A stretch of DNA of 37,823 nucleotides from the IMG/VR virus record IMGVR_UViG_3300037076_000314, positions 1-37,823 of that record; one strand, 5' to 3'. A program made the position numbers and the translations under genes. Below the pieces are notes generated by a model that was given only the letters and a program-made list of their open reading frames with translations, searched no databases and was not told where the DNA came from. This DNA is from a virus. Shown here in pieces: positions 24,618 to 33,310 of the stretch. How positions within the stretch are numbered: position 1 is the stretch's first letter; each line of letters starts with the position of its first letter.

Positions 24618-25742
24618 ATGTCAATGTTAATCACGAGACAGGAACTCGCATCGATCGGCCGCGCCGCCATCGCCGGCACGCCAGGCATTCGGCTCAGCCC
24701 TGCTCTCGTCGACGTACCAGGAAGCGACCTGAACGTCGTCGTCGGCATGTTCTCCGTGCTGGCCGAGAACGTTGCCGCCAGAGGGGCCAAGGGACAGCGC
24801 GGGGCATTCGCCGAGCTCGCGCGCGGGTCGCAGCTCGACCAGCTCATCTCCGATCGCACGGGCAGCCGAATTCTGCGGTTCAGCGCCAACCCTTCGACGG
24901 TAGACCTCGTGCTCAGCCGCCCGGCGCCTGGAAGCTCCACGCCCGGTACCTTCGCCGCCAGCTCGGTGGTGCAGACCGCAAGCGGTGTGCAGTTCGCCAC
25001 GGAGACAGACGCCGTCTTCGGAGGCACCGACACGTCAGCAACCGTCTCGGCCAAGGCGCTCGTCGCTGGCGTCGATGGCAACGTCGGCGCGGGCGAGATC
25101 GTCGGGTTCGGCACCAGCCCGTTCGATAGCCACCTCACGGTGACGAATCCTGCACCGGCCGCGGGAGGACTCGACACCGAGGACGACATCCCGTTCCTGG
25201 GTCGGTACCTGGCTTTCTTCCCGACGCTCAGCCGGGGCACCCTAGGCGCGATTGAGTTTGGTGCCATGCAGGTTCCTGGGATCGCGGTGGCGACCGCCAG
25301 TGAGTCGCTCAATCCGTCCAACAGCATGCCGGCCGCCTTCGTCCAGCTCGTGATCGGCGACCTGAACGGAAATGCCACCAGCGACATGGTAACGGCCGTG
25401 GCCAGCTCGCTTCTCGGCTACCGGGCGCTGGGCATCCCGGTCTCGGTCCTGATTGGGCAGGTGGCCTACCAGGCCGTCCAGTGGGCGCCGGCTTTCACCT
25501 CTGGCACCAATGAGGCTCTTGCCATTCAGCGGCTCACGGCTGTCACGGTGGCGGTGGCGCAGTACCTACCGCCGGGCCCGGGCCGCGGAACGCTCTACCG
25601 GGCCAAGCTGATCACGGCCGCACAGCAGATCCCGGGCCTCATCATCACCGACAGCTCGCTCCGCCTCCCGGCCGGCGACGTCGTTCCCGCCACCACCAAC
25701 ACGATGCTGAGGATCCTGCCCACGCAGGTCACCTATGCCTAA
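24618..25742 (+). CDS. Baseplate J-like wedge protein (gp6 / gpJ-like)
   Basis: ATG 24618 (or 24624, same frame). The 374-aa product has the BaseplateJ pattern: an N-terminal helical part (GSQLDQLISDRTGSRILRFS), strands around residue 95-140, and PAPAAGGLDTEDDIPFLGRY, then a lead into a helical domain with GTLGAIEFGAMQVPGIAVAT. The Gly-Gly-x-Asp-x-Glu-x-Asp signature near 182-190 is typical. In the virion it connects wedge units around the hub. Its 3' end overlaps the next gene by 8 bases (ATG at 25735). Confidence 0.75.
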   Translation: MSMLITRQELASIGRAAIAGTPGIRLSPALVDVPGSDLNVVVGMFSVLAENVAARGAKGQRGAFAELARGSQLDQLISDRTGSRILRFSANPSTVDLVLSRPAPGSSTPGTFAASSVVQTASGVQFATETDAVFGGTDTSATVSAKALVAGVDGNVGAGEIVGFGTSPFDSHLTVTNPAPAAGGLDTEDDIPFLGRYLAFFPTLSRGTLGAIEFGAMQVPGIAVATASESLNPSNSMPAAFVQLVIGDLNGNATSDMVTAVASSLLGYRALGIPVSVLIGQVAYQAVQWAPAFTSGTNEALAIQRLTAVTVAVAQYLPPGPGRGTLYRAKLITAAQQIPGLIITDSSLRLPAGDVVPATTNTMLRILPTQVTYA

Positions 25743-28623
25743 CGTCGAAATCCAACTCACGCAGGGCCAAGCACTGGACATCGTCCGGCGTACCTGCGAC
25801 GAGACTTGGCTGCGAGGCATGCTGAACCAGCCGGACGGGACGGCCATCATCAACGCCGCCACGGCCATCGCGGCGAGGGTGAGCGACGCCGTCGATGAGC
25901 AGACGGCATCGATGCTGATCTCTGACGCTCCGACGGGAGCGGTGGGAACGTGCACCCTGACGGCCACGCGCAGCTCGACGGGAACGACGATCGCTATCCC
26001 GAGCGGCTTCCCATTCGTGACGGGAACCGGCATCGAGATGGTCACCACGAGCGACGTCACGGTCGGATCGTCGCAGTCGACGATTGTCTTTTCGCTGCGG
26101 AGCTTGCGCCAGATTGATCTTGTGAACACCGTCGATCCTGCCTTCGACGATGCTCTGGACGTTGCGGGCAGCATCGTGGCTGCGATCTCCCCGGACGCCC
26201 CGACCATCTACGGCAGCGGCGGCGAGAAGGTGCTGTCACCCAGCTACAGCTCGCTGGACTACGTATCGAGCACGGCCATTGCTGGCGCACAGATGGACTG
26301 GCTGTCGCCGCTTGGGGATGAGCGTGCGTGCCGGCGCCAGGCCGGAGAAGACGGCGAGGCGTACCGGGCCCGCATCCGCCAGATACCCGATGCCATCTCA
26401 CCGATCGCCGTGCAGGAAGCGGTTCGCGGGGCGCAGGCTCAGGCCGGGCTGCCGCCGTGCTACGTGATTGAGCCAGCGCTGGACCAGTCGAGCGACTTGG
26501 CCCGCGCGGCGATTGGGCTCATCTACGGTGACTCGCCCTACGCCGACGACGCCTTTTGCGAGGATGCGCTCGGCGTGGACATTGGGGCCAAGCAGCCGCT
26601 GCGCACGTGCTCCATGCCGTCGATTCGCGAGGGCAGGGCCTATTTCCGCGAGGCGATCCTGGGAAGCGTCGTCGAGCCTGACGACCTGATCTTCTACGCG
26701 GATCGTAGCTTCTGCGATGATCCGGTGGATGGGTATCCTGACGTTCTCCAGCACCCGGTCGTGACGTCTTCATTGGCTGCCGTTCTCGAGGAGATGAACG
26801 CCAAACGTGCCGCCGGAGTGACATGTGATCTCTCGATCGAGAACGCCACCGTGGTGGACATCGTCAACCCGCCGATGGTCTCTCAGGAGCAGGTGTTCCC
26901 CTGCCACATCCCGGATCCGAATCTTCGCCAGCCAGCGCGCGGGCTCGTGTCCTATGGAAGCACTCCGATTATCGCGGGCTACACGCAGATCAGTGGTGTC
27001 AGCACTTTTCAGGCGCCCACGGCCTATGCTTTGACGCTGTCTTCCGCTGGCGGCGGGACCACATTTGCTCAAGACGGCGACGTTTTTCTTTCCGCCATCC
27101 CTGGCACCATTACGCCGTCGAAGTGGTTTGGTCTTTGGGAGGTCCTCGATTGCGGTATCCACTCTCCGGATGGAAGCCCATGGCCAGGAAGCGGCCCAGC
27201 CATCACGACTCGTCCCACCGTTCGTCGCACGACCGATGCCAATACGCCGGCAGGACTCTGCCACGGCATGGTCGTGCAAATCACCGGGGGCGCCGGCGTT
27301 GAGCACAACGGAGATTACTTCACACTCTCGACTGCTGACCCAATTGTCGTCGACACCACGGAGATCAACTTTACACTCCTGTCGAGCTACACGCCGGTTA
27401 CGTCGAAGGAAGAGATACTGTCGACGAACCAGCTCGCCTCGGAAGGCGCACCGACCACGCTCATGGTGGCGGATTCACCCGCGTGGTCGACGTACGAGCC
27501 AAACGGTTTGCAGATCGGCCCAACATTCACGAGCAAACCGATCGGGCACACGTCGATCCCGGCGGGTCCGTTCGGGGCGAGCCTCCTGCTTCGCAACAGC
27601 GTTTCGGCGACGACGTTTGCTGAGGTTCGATGGTGGATCAAGCACGTCGATGACACGACCGATGCGCCGTTCTTGAGCCTGTGGTCCAGCCCTATCGTCG
27701 ATACCTACGACAGCGTCTATGACTTCCAGACGAACTTCGCTGGCCTGACGATTCTGGCAACCGACCGCGTGGAGTGCGGCGTGTTTGCCCACGGAGCGAA
27801 CGACCCACATACCGGCGTCGTCCTCTACTGGACCTTCCAGGACTCGGCTCGGACGTCGCGATTCACAGTCACCTGGCAGGGCAACGAAACCTACGGCGGA
27901 CCGTTCAGCAACGCCTCGTTGTGGCACATCGAACCGCCAACCAACGTCGTCTGGATGTTTCGCGAAGGCTGGGTCGCGTGCCTGTCCAACGGACCGATCG
28001 ATCCGTCGACCGACAGCTACGGGATCCTCATCCACCTGAAAGGCGGAGTGACCATTCGAGCTGGACTGACCAGCGCCCTCGACGGCCTCGTGCTGAGGAC
28101 GTACACGCTCGCCCAACTCGGCTACTACAATCAGGAGATCATCGGCATCGACGGCGTGCTGACTGGGGCTGACAAGTCTTTCCAGCTAATCGGTCACTTC
28201 GCGTTCACGGCGATCGATCTGTCGGAAGTCCCGGAGCCCGTGCCCACGCCAGAGATTGGACCTCTCTCCCTGGACTTCGGCGGGGACCTGAGCGCCGCGC
28301 GGTCGACCCCTTGGGTGGCTGTAAACTCGTGGTCGTGCCGAGTCAGCCTGGGGATCGGCTGGCCCGCCGGCATCATCGGCGCAATCGGTTGCGAGCTGTC
28401 CGGGCATGGGCTCACGGGCACCGCTGGCGCACCTCTTCCGCTCACCGGTCTCACTCAGCCTGCAGGAACCGCGGCCACAGCACTGGTCGCTGGCATCCGG
28501 CCGAAGGGCGCCTCTTTCATCCGGTTCACCTGGACTCCAGGTGTAGGGAACAGTGGGACCGGGAAGTCGTTCACGGACGAATCGGGCGTGAACGGACGCC
28601 TGCCCACACTGGGGCAACCATGA
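25735..28623 (+). CDS. Large baseplate/adhesin protein with a duplicated C-terminal module
   Basis: ATG 25735 overlaps the J-like gene's end. The 962-aa product begins with a baseplate-like domain: helical MPNVEIQLTQGQALDIVRRT and beta region TTIAIPSGFPFVTGTGIEMV. It has DWLSPLGDERACRRQAGEDG, then YRARIRQIPDAISPIAVQEA, a J-family-like motif. The long middle is beta-rich and fibre-like (450-840). The last about 117 residues (from PLSLDFGGDLSAARSTPWVA to SGVNGRLPTLGQP) form a module that is also encoded alone at 30179-30574. It may combine a wedge with an adhesin. The C-terminal module is the only part with a sister copy. Confidence 0.6.
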   Translation: MPNVEIQLTQGQALDIVRRTCDETWLRGMLNQPDGTAIINAATAIAARVSDAVDEQTASMLISDAPTGAVGTCTLTATRSSTGTTIAIPSGFPFVTGTGIEMVTTSDVTVGSSQSTIVFSLRSLRQIDLVNTVDPAFDDALDVAGSIVAAISPDAPTIYGSGGEKVLSPSYSSLDYVSSTAIAGAQMDWLSPLGDERACRRQAGEDGEAYRARIRQIPDAISPIAVQEAVRGAQAQAGLPPCYVIEPALDQSSDLARAAIGLIYGDSPYADDAFCEDALGVDIGAKQPLRTCSMPSIREGRAYFREAILGSVVEPDDLIFYADRSFCDDPVDGYPDVLQHPVVTSSLAAVLEEMNAKRAAGVTCDLSIENATVVDIVNPPMVSQEQVFPCHIPDPNLRQPARGLVSYGSTPIIAGYTQISGVSTFQAPTAYALTLSSAGGGTTFAQDGDVFLSAIPGTITPSKWFGLWEVLDCGIHSPDGSPWPGSGPAITTRPTVRRTTDANTPAGLCHGMVVQITGGAGVEHNGDYFTLSTADPIVVDTTEINFTLLSSYTPVTSKEEILSTNQLASEGAPTTLMVADSPAWSTYEPNGLQIGPTFTSKPIGHTSIPAGPFGASLLLRNSVSATTFAEVRWWIKHVDDTTDAPFLSLWSSPIVDTYDSVYDFQTNFAGLTILATDRVECGVFAHGANDPHTGVVLYWTFQDSARTSRFTVTWQGNETYGGPFSNASLWHIEPPTNVVWMFREGWVACLSNGPIDPSTDSYGILIHLKGGVTIRAGLTSALDGLVLRTYTLAQLGYYNQEIIGIDGVLTGADKSFQLIGHFAFTAIDLSEVPEPVPTPEIGPLSLDFGGDLSAARSTPWVAVNSWSCRVSLGIGWPAGIIGAIGCELSGHGLTGTAGAPLPLTGLTQPAGTAATALVAGIRPKGASFIRFTWTPGVGNSGTGKSFTDESGVNGRLPTLGQP

Positions 28624-28658
28624 TAGAATTCACGCGAGAACAAAGGAGCGCATAGCCA

Positions 28659-30155
28659 ATGGCAGGACAGCGACGACGAATGAATCAGACGAACCTCGAA
28701 CAGGTGCTGTCCTCCGATCTCAATCGGATGGGAAAGCTGGCCGGGGCGGAGCTCGAGGACCACGACCTGCTGCGGTCGTCTCCGTCGGATTCGTACTATG
28801 CGCCGAGCAACACGTTCGATGACTTCGCCGACTACCCGAAGCAGCAGCCGCCGATCTCTGGCCTGACGAAGGCGCCGTACGCAGTCGCGGTGCCAGGCAC
28901 GTACAATCTTCGGATCGGGCCATTCGAGGGCGAGATGTTCAACTCGACGCCGGCGGCCGACGAGTCCGCGTTTCAGCTCCTGCGAACCGGCGGCGAGCTA
29001 GTCGTGTTGTGCCCTGCTCCGGACTCAAGCAATCCCAAAATCTGCCTCATCTGCGCCACGCCAGGCGACGTCCTTACCGACCAAACGAGCCGCAACATAC
29101 TCGTCAACCCGTCTACGCGACAGACGACCGCGGCGAACGTTTTCAAAACAAGCTTCCCGAATTCTGTCTTGACGGTCGTTCCAGGCACGCCGGCCGCGGC
29201 GCCTCTGCCTCCGGCAGTGCCGGTTGGAACTCAGGCCCTGTTCGAGGTCTACCAGCCAGCCGGCGCATCGGACGCGACAGCGTTCCAGATCCTCCGCCGC
29301 GCGTGGCGCCGCATCGAGTTCCCGGGCACCAGCCAGCACGGCATCGTCAAGGGCTGCGTGCCAGCACTCAACGCCACATACTCGTCGTTGCCGGATGGAC
29401 TACATCGCCTCGTCATTGACGGTGAACTGCTCACGTGGTCGCAAACGAAAGGCATCCCTCTACAGGCGGACGCAAACGCTACGCCTGGAGCGGCCCCAGC
29501 GAACAACGACATGCCGACGTTTCTGTACTTGTGCGGTGGGAGGCACAGCCCTTTTCGAATCGTTACGCAGTATCCCACCAGTGATTTCGGCAACTGCGCA
29601 CCCGTAGCCCTGCTAGAAAGCACCACGGCTCCAGACGCATTCGGATACCCGAAAGCCGATCTTGCACTCACTGGACAGTCGTTCTCGCGCTCGGCGTGTT
29701 GTTTTATAGGACTCGGATTTAGGGCCGCTGGCGGGACCGCCCAGCTGCCGGCTTTTTACGAGGGGGACTGGATACGCTCATCGAAGAGCGTGACCGTCTC
29801 AGTGTCCGGTGGACTGGCGATAGCTATCCGAGGATTCAAGGAGCTTCCCAGCACGGGCGTCATTTCCGGAGGCTCACTGGCTCTCGCGTCCCTGCCGAGC
29901 GTTAGCACCGGGATCGAACTGACGATCGGAGCGTACTTCACGACCACTGGGAGCCAGAAACTCTACGCGGGAGGTGAGTACGTTAGCGATTTGTTTTCGC
30001 CAGCCAGCGCAGGATTGCCGTTTACTGGCTACGCTCCAAGGACCGTCGTGCAGCGGTCGCATGCCACGGGGCTCACCATAGACGTTCCCTCTGGATGCAC
30101 AGCACTGGTCGTTCCCTCCGCCTACAACATGCTCGTGCCGCGCCTGGCGCGCTGA
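28659..30155 (+). CDS. Tail fibre / receptor-binding-like protein
   Basis: ATG 28659 with AAAGGAG at 28642-28648. The 498-aa product begins with a phage-tail motif, RMNQTNLEQVLSSDLNRMGK, typical of proteins that attach to the baseplate. Beta-rich parts follow, with two similar helices/strands: AFQLLRTGGELVVLCPAPDS (about 108-127) and AFQILRRAWRRIEFPGTSQH (about 208-227), suggesting an internal repeat. The C-terminal region (350-498) is Ser/Gly/Ala-rich and strand-rich, ending VVPSAYNMLVPRLAR. No membrane segments or signal peptide. It lies between two module-bearing genes and probably belongs to the host-recognition set. Confidence 0.55.
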   Translation: MAGQRRRMNQTNLEQVLSSDLNRMGKLAGAELEDHDLLRSSPSDSYYAPSNTFDDFADYPKQQPPISGLTKAPYAVAVPGTYNLRIGPFEGEMFNSTPAADESAFQLLRTGGELVVLCPAPDSSNPKICLICATPGDVLTDQTSRNILVNPSTRQTTAANVFKTSFPNSVLTVVPGTPAAAPLPPAVPVGTQALFEVYQPAGASDATAFQILRRAWRRIEFPGTSQHGIVKGCVPALNATYSSLPDGLHRLVIDGELLTWSQTKGIPLQADANATPGAAPANNDMPTFLYLCGGRHSPFRIVTQYPTSDFGNCAPVALLESTTAPDAFGYPKADLALTGQSFSRSACCFIGLGFRAAGGTAQLPAFYEGDWIRSSKSVTVSVSGGLAIAIRGFKELPSTGVISGGSLALASLPSVSTGIELTIGAYFTTTGSQKLYAGGEYVSDLFSPASAGLPFTGYAPRTVVQRSHATGLTIDVPSGCTALVVPSAYNMLVPRLAR

Positions 30156-30178
30156 AGAATAGAGAAAGGTAAAAGACA

Positions 30179-30574
30179 ATGATGGGACCACAGAATTTAG
30201 ACTTCGGCGGGGACCTGAGCGCGGCGCGCGCCACCGCTTGGGCGCCAATCGGAACTTGGCCGTCTGGCATCGATGGGCCGAGCGGTGAGAACGTCAGCCT
30301 GGGGATCGGATGGCCGGCTGGCATCACGGGGACCATCGGTTGCGAGCTGTCGAACCACGGCATCTCGGGCGTGGCAGGCGCCCCGTATTCCATGGCCGGC
30401 CTCGCTCAGCCAGCAGGAACAGCGGCGACCGCTCTCGTGACCGGCATTCAGCCGAAGGGCGCGTGCTTCATCCGGTTCACCTGGACCCCAGGCGGCGGGA
30501 ACTCGGGCGCGTCGAAGTACTTCACCGACGACTCTGGGAACGCTGGTCGCAGCCCGACGCTGGGGCAGCCGTGA
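30179..30574 (+). CDS. Free-standing copy of the C-terminal adhesin module
   Basis: ATG 30179 with AAAGG at 30164-30168. The 131-aa product (MMGPQNLDFGGDLSAARATA and onward) aligns nearly end to end with the C-terminus of the 962-aa protein at 25735-28623. Both share LDFGGDLSAAR, VSLGIGWPAGI, AQPAGTAATALV or TQPAGTAATALV, and FIRFTWTPG, and both end PTLGQP. DNA is also similar, with identical runs such as TTCATCCGGTTCACCTGGA. The standalone copy has an 11- to 14-residue insert near WPSGIDGPSGEN. It is beta-rich and may form part of a fibre or replace the fused copy. The next gene begins GTGA inside its stop. Confidence 0.7.
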   Translation: MMGPQNLDFGGDLSAARATAWAPIGTWPSGIDGPSGENVSLGIGWPAGITGTIGCELSNHGISGVAGAPYSMAGLAQPAGTAATALVTGIQPKGACFIRFTWTPGGGNSGASKYFTDDSGNAGRSPTLGQP

Positions 30575-31329
30575 CCGCTCTCGTTGACGTCAGCCTGCCG
30601 ATTCCAGGAAGTGCGATTGCCCTCGCCACCACGAACGCGGCGGGGGCGGTGCCGAGCTGGCTCCCGACCGTGGCGAACAGTTTCGATCCTGTCGTCAGCG
30701 GGTTGGCCGCGGGAACCGTTATCGGAGGCGCGACTGTTGGGTTGGGGACGGTCGTCGTCTCGGTCGACAACTCGAAATCCTGGAAAAAGTGGGGCTCGGC
30801 CGACACAAACTGGATCCCCCTGCACGCCGTCTCCTATACGCTGGGCGCTGCGGCCCAGGCGTGGGCTATCCCCCTGTACTGCGAAGCCGCTGGCGGATTT
30901 ACCATGGAGTTCTCAGGACTTGGCATCAACGTCGATCACTCGGCGTATTTCTCCATTCAAGCGAACGGGGCTATTTTTGCTGGCGCCGTACAGGGCATCA
31001 ACAGCAACAACCCCACTGTGACTGGACACCAAGGCGTCAAAATCGCCGGGGGAATCGGGATTTACTTAGCCCCAACAGACATCTGTTGGATTCGCTACGA
31101 GTGCTTAGGACCTCGCGTCTCAAGCGGGCAGCGTATTGTCCACGCGAAGGGCTGGCACTATGGCACGACACTGGGGGCGCCCTATGTGTACTCGACAATC
31201 GACTCGTCGTTTATCGTGCCGACAGCGAGCGGTGAGATTGCTTCGCTGGGTGCCTTCCTGTCCTCAGTTGGGAACGCCTCGATGATCAACGCTGGCGCCA
31301 TCTGCCGGGTGGGGAACCGCAATCCATGA
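30571..31329 (+). CDS. Fibre-like protein, hypothetical
   Basis: I chose GTG 30571, which overlaps the previous TGA (GTGA). The longer in-frame extension to 30310 only shadows the gene before it. The 252-aa product (MTALVDVSLPIPGSAIALAT) is beta-rich and Gly/Ala/Val-rich, with FTMEFSGLGINVDHSAYFSI in the centre and IASLGAFLSSVGNASMINAG near the end. No signal peptide or enzyme motif. Its stop overlaps the SGNH gene. It may be the structural partner of that enzyme on the tail, though this rests on the overlap alone. Confidence 0.55.
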   Translation: MTALVDVSLPIPGSAIALATTNAAGAVPSWLPTVANSFDPVVSGLAAGTVIGGATVGLGTVVVSVDNSKSWKKWGSADTNWIPLHAVSYTLGAAAQAWAIPLYCEAAGGFTMEFSGLGINVDHSAYFSIQANGAIFAGAVQGINSNNPTVTGHQGVKIAGGIGIYLAPTDICWIRYECLGPRVSSGQRIVHAKGWHYGTTLGAPYVYSTIDSSFIVPTASGEIASLGAFLSSVGNASMINAGAICRVGNRNP

Positions 31330-31985
31330 GCCTAGAAAACTGGGCACACTGGCGAGAGCCCTACATCCCGGCCACTGAGGCCGGTGACAACCATGTGTAC
31401 GCCGGAGACTCGCAGGTCAACTATGACCAGTGGCAGCCTTCGCTTCGCGCTCGGTTGCGCGGGACGCCCACGTACCACAACGTAGGAGTACCCGGACAAA
31501 CGCTGGCCAACTTAGTCGCCCTTGATGCGAGCACGGTAGACCCACTATTCAACCCGAGCGCGGCGGGAAACTATCTGTTCGTTTGGGCGCTTACGAACGA
31601 CTATGCGGGCGGAGCCGCCCCGTCTGAGGCAATGGCATCCGTGGCCGCGTACTGTGCGGCTCGCCGAGCAGTGCACCCGTGGACAGGCATTTTCGTTGCC
31701 ACAACTCTTCCTCGCGGCAACGCTCCGGACCCGACGGCCTACGAAGCGAATCGGCTCGCCGGCAATGTGCTTTTGCGCGCCAATTACCTGTCATACGGAG
31801 CGGACGCTTTGATCGACCCAGCGACCGACCCACGTCTCGGCGCAACTGGCGCGAACACCAACCCCACATATTTCATGACAGAGGTAGGCAATCCTTGGGT
31901 CCACATCAACGCGACCGGTGGGGACATCTTCGCGCGCCTTGCCTACGACCAATACCGAGCTTTGAAGCTGCGACTTTTCGCGTAG
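31326..31985 (+). CDS. SGNH/GDSL-type hydrolase (tail-associated esterase candidate)
   Basis: ATG 31326 overlaps the previous TGA (ATGA). The 219-aa product shows SGNH blocks: GDS at 27-29 (HVYAGDSQVNY; Ser29 the likely nucleophile), a block II-like NVGVPGQTLANL (52-63, Gly in the oxyanion hole), a block III-like ALTND (88-92; Asn91 in place of the usual GxND), and a block V-like PWVHINATGGDIFA (His193). The usual Asp three residues before the His is Pro190 here, so the triad may differ or use another acid. Such esterases deacetylate host polysaccharides. Its position among the fibre genes supports a depolymerising role at the host surface. Confidence 0.65.
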   Translation: MSLENWAHWREPYIPATEAGDNHVYAGDSQVNYDQWQPSLRARLRGTPTYHNVGVPGQTLANLVALDASTVDPLFNPSAAGNYLFVWALTNDYAGGAAPSEAMASVAAYCAARRAVHPWTGIFVATTLPRGNAPDPTAYEANRLAGNVLLRANYLSYGADALIDPATDPRLGATGANTNPTYFMTEVGNPWVHINATGGDIFARLAYDQYRALKLRLFA

Positions 31986-32043
31986 ACCGCCTCCCCGCCG
32001 AAACAGCCCACGACCGAGCCTAGACTGAGCCCCACGTGACCAT

Positions 32044-32082
32044 CGCCCATGCCTGACCTACAAATCCCCGCCCATGCCTGAC
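32044..32082 (+). repeat. 14-bp direct repeat carrying a start-codon motif
   Basis: CGCCCATGCCTGAC occurs at 32044-32057 and 32069-32082, a 25-bp period. Each copy holds an ATG that opens a very short frame: MPDLQIPAHA (32049-32081) and MPDYDQCKQLKELRA (32074-32121). The gap 31986-32131 holds no other feature. It may be a remnant of a tandem duplication of a gene start. Confidence 0.4.
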
Positions 32083-32131
32083 TACGACCAGTGCAAACAA
32101 CTCAAGGAGCTTCGCGCGTAGTAAAAGCATC

Positions 32132-32707
32132 ATGGGACCAGAGGCACTGAAAACACTGAGCGGTTCTGGCACCTTGGGGGCCGTGATGGCGCCCATCCTC
32201 GGGCTACTCGGCGTGGTGATCGGCGTCCTCATCTGGATGCTCAAGGGGATGTTCACGCGGTGGCTTGAGGCTGACAAAGTCAAGGTCCGGGCCGATGAAG
32301 CCAGGGAATCGAAGTACAACGAGTTCATGGCGGCGTTTACCAGCTCGCTGAACGCCATGACGTTGAACCTCCAGGCCACGAGAAGCGACTCTTTGGCGGC
32401 CATTCGCGACACGCAGTCGAATTTGCTCGCGGGCATTCAAGGCGTGATCAGGCTGTCACATGACGAAGCCAAGATTGAGCGCAAAGAGCTGATCGAGCAG
32501 GCTGTCGAAAAGCTCAGTGGCGAAATCACAGGGGCCGCGAATTCGATCAGGAACAGCAACGAAAAGCTGGCCGCCACCTTCGAGAAGCAAATCGACGCGG
32601 CCGAGAGGCAGCGGTTGCTCGAAGAGAAGCGCCGACTGCAAGAGGAGAATGACGATCTGTCCAAGCCTCACACCATCGACGACGCGGCGCCGAGGAGGGT
32701 GCGATGA
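32132..32707 (+). CDS. Membrane-anchored coiled-coil protein, hypothetical
   Basis: ATG 32132 has no close ribosome binding site; AAGGAG at 32104-32109 is 22 bases away, inside a 15-codon frame, so coupling may occur. The 191-aa product has one membrane segment (about 16-37: APILGLLGVVIGVLIWML) and a long charged coiled coil (45-180, ending LLEEKRRLQEENDDL). The short N-terminal side and long soluble tail suit an i-spanin-like, holin-related or membrane-tethering protein. It precedes two more coiled-coil or membrane genes and the endolysin, so a place in the lysis block is likely. Family not recognised. Confidence 0.6.
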   Translation: MGPEALKTLSGSGTLGAVMAPILGLLGVVIGVLIWMLKGMFTRWLEADKVKVRADEARESKYNEFMAAFTSSLNAMTLNLQATRSDSLAAIRDTQSNLLAGIQGVIRLSHDEAKIERKELIEQAVEKLSGEITGAANSIRNSNEKLAATFEKQIDAAERQRLLEEKRRLQEENDDLSKPHTIDDAAPRRVR

Positions 32708-32940
32708 GCGCCGACGACATTGGCGCGATTTTGCGCAAGCTTGATGACCTCGACCGGCGGCTCGACAGCATCGATCGCGAGCACGCTGAGGACATGGAGT
32801 CTCTGCGCGCAAACCTCCGCGTGATTTCGGAATCACATCAGCGATGCACGTTCCGTTGCGAGGTCGCCAATCAAGAGTTGATCTTGGCAGCCCTCAAGTC
32901 ATCGAGTACAAACCTAACGGCAGTGAAGGACAAGGGATGA
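32704..32940 (+). CDS. Small coiled-coil protein
   Basis: ATG 32704 overlaps the previous TGA (ATGA) and has GGAGG at 32692-32696. The 78-aa product starts MSADDIGAILRKLDDLDRRL with heptad-like leucines and charged residues (DRRLDSIDREHAEDMESLRA), then a Cys pair (RCTFRC) and an Ala/Leu helix. It is probably a small dimeric helix protein. It is coupled on both sides (ATGA at 32937), and may work with the membrane protein before it. Family unknown. Confidence 0.6.
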   Translation: MSADDIGAILRKLDDLDRRLDSIDREHAEDMESLRANLRVISESHQRCTFRCEVANQELILAALKSSSTNLTAVKDKG

Positions 32941-33293
32941 GCGGCGAGGTCGACAAGCCTGTTGGGTGGGCCGAAGCCAAGACGCCTAAAATGCCGGTTG
33001 TGTCCGTGCCTGGCATTTCGCATTTCTCCAGAATGTCAGATCGCGAGTTGGAGTCCTACGTTCGCAAGGAGTGGACGGCCCACGCTGACGCTTGCCGGGC
33101 GCCGGGCGGGGCACTCTTTAACCTCGATCAGATGCTCATCCTACGCACAGCCGAACTCCGCGAGCTTCGGGACCACGTAGCCAGCGAGGAGCGCAGCTAC
33201 GTGCAGCGCCGCTGGCTCGAAGTGCTGGCCACGCCGGCCGCCATTGTGCTGTGCACGTTGATCGCGTTACTCTACGTGCATTTGCACCGCTGA
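32937..33293 (+). CDS. C-terminally anchored membrane protein
   Basis: ATG 32937 overlaps the previous stop. The 118-aa product (MSGEVDKPVGWAEAKTPKMP) has a polar helical N-terminal three-quarters and a single C-terminal hydrophobic span (TPAAIVLCTLIALLYVHLH, about 98-116). This topology is tail-anchored and facing the cytoplasm. It lies next to the endolysin and may be part of the lysis apparatus, for example a regulator. It is unlike a usual i-spanin, which has its span at the N-terminus. Confidence 0.6.
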   Translation: MSGEVDKPVGWAEAKTPKMPVVSVPGISHFSRMSDRELESYVRKEWTAHADACRAPGGALFNLDQMLILRTAELRELRDHVASEERSYVQRRWLEVLATPAAIVLCTLIALLYVHLHR

Positions 33294-33310
33294 AAGTACG
33301 GAGGAAGTCT

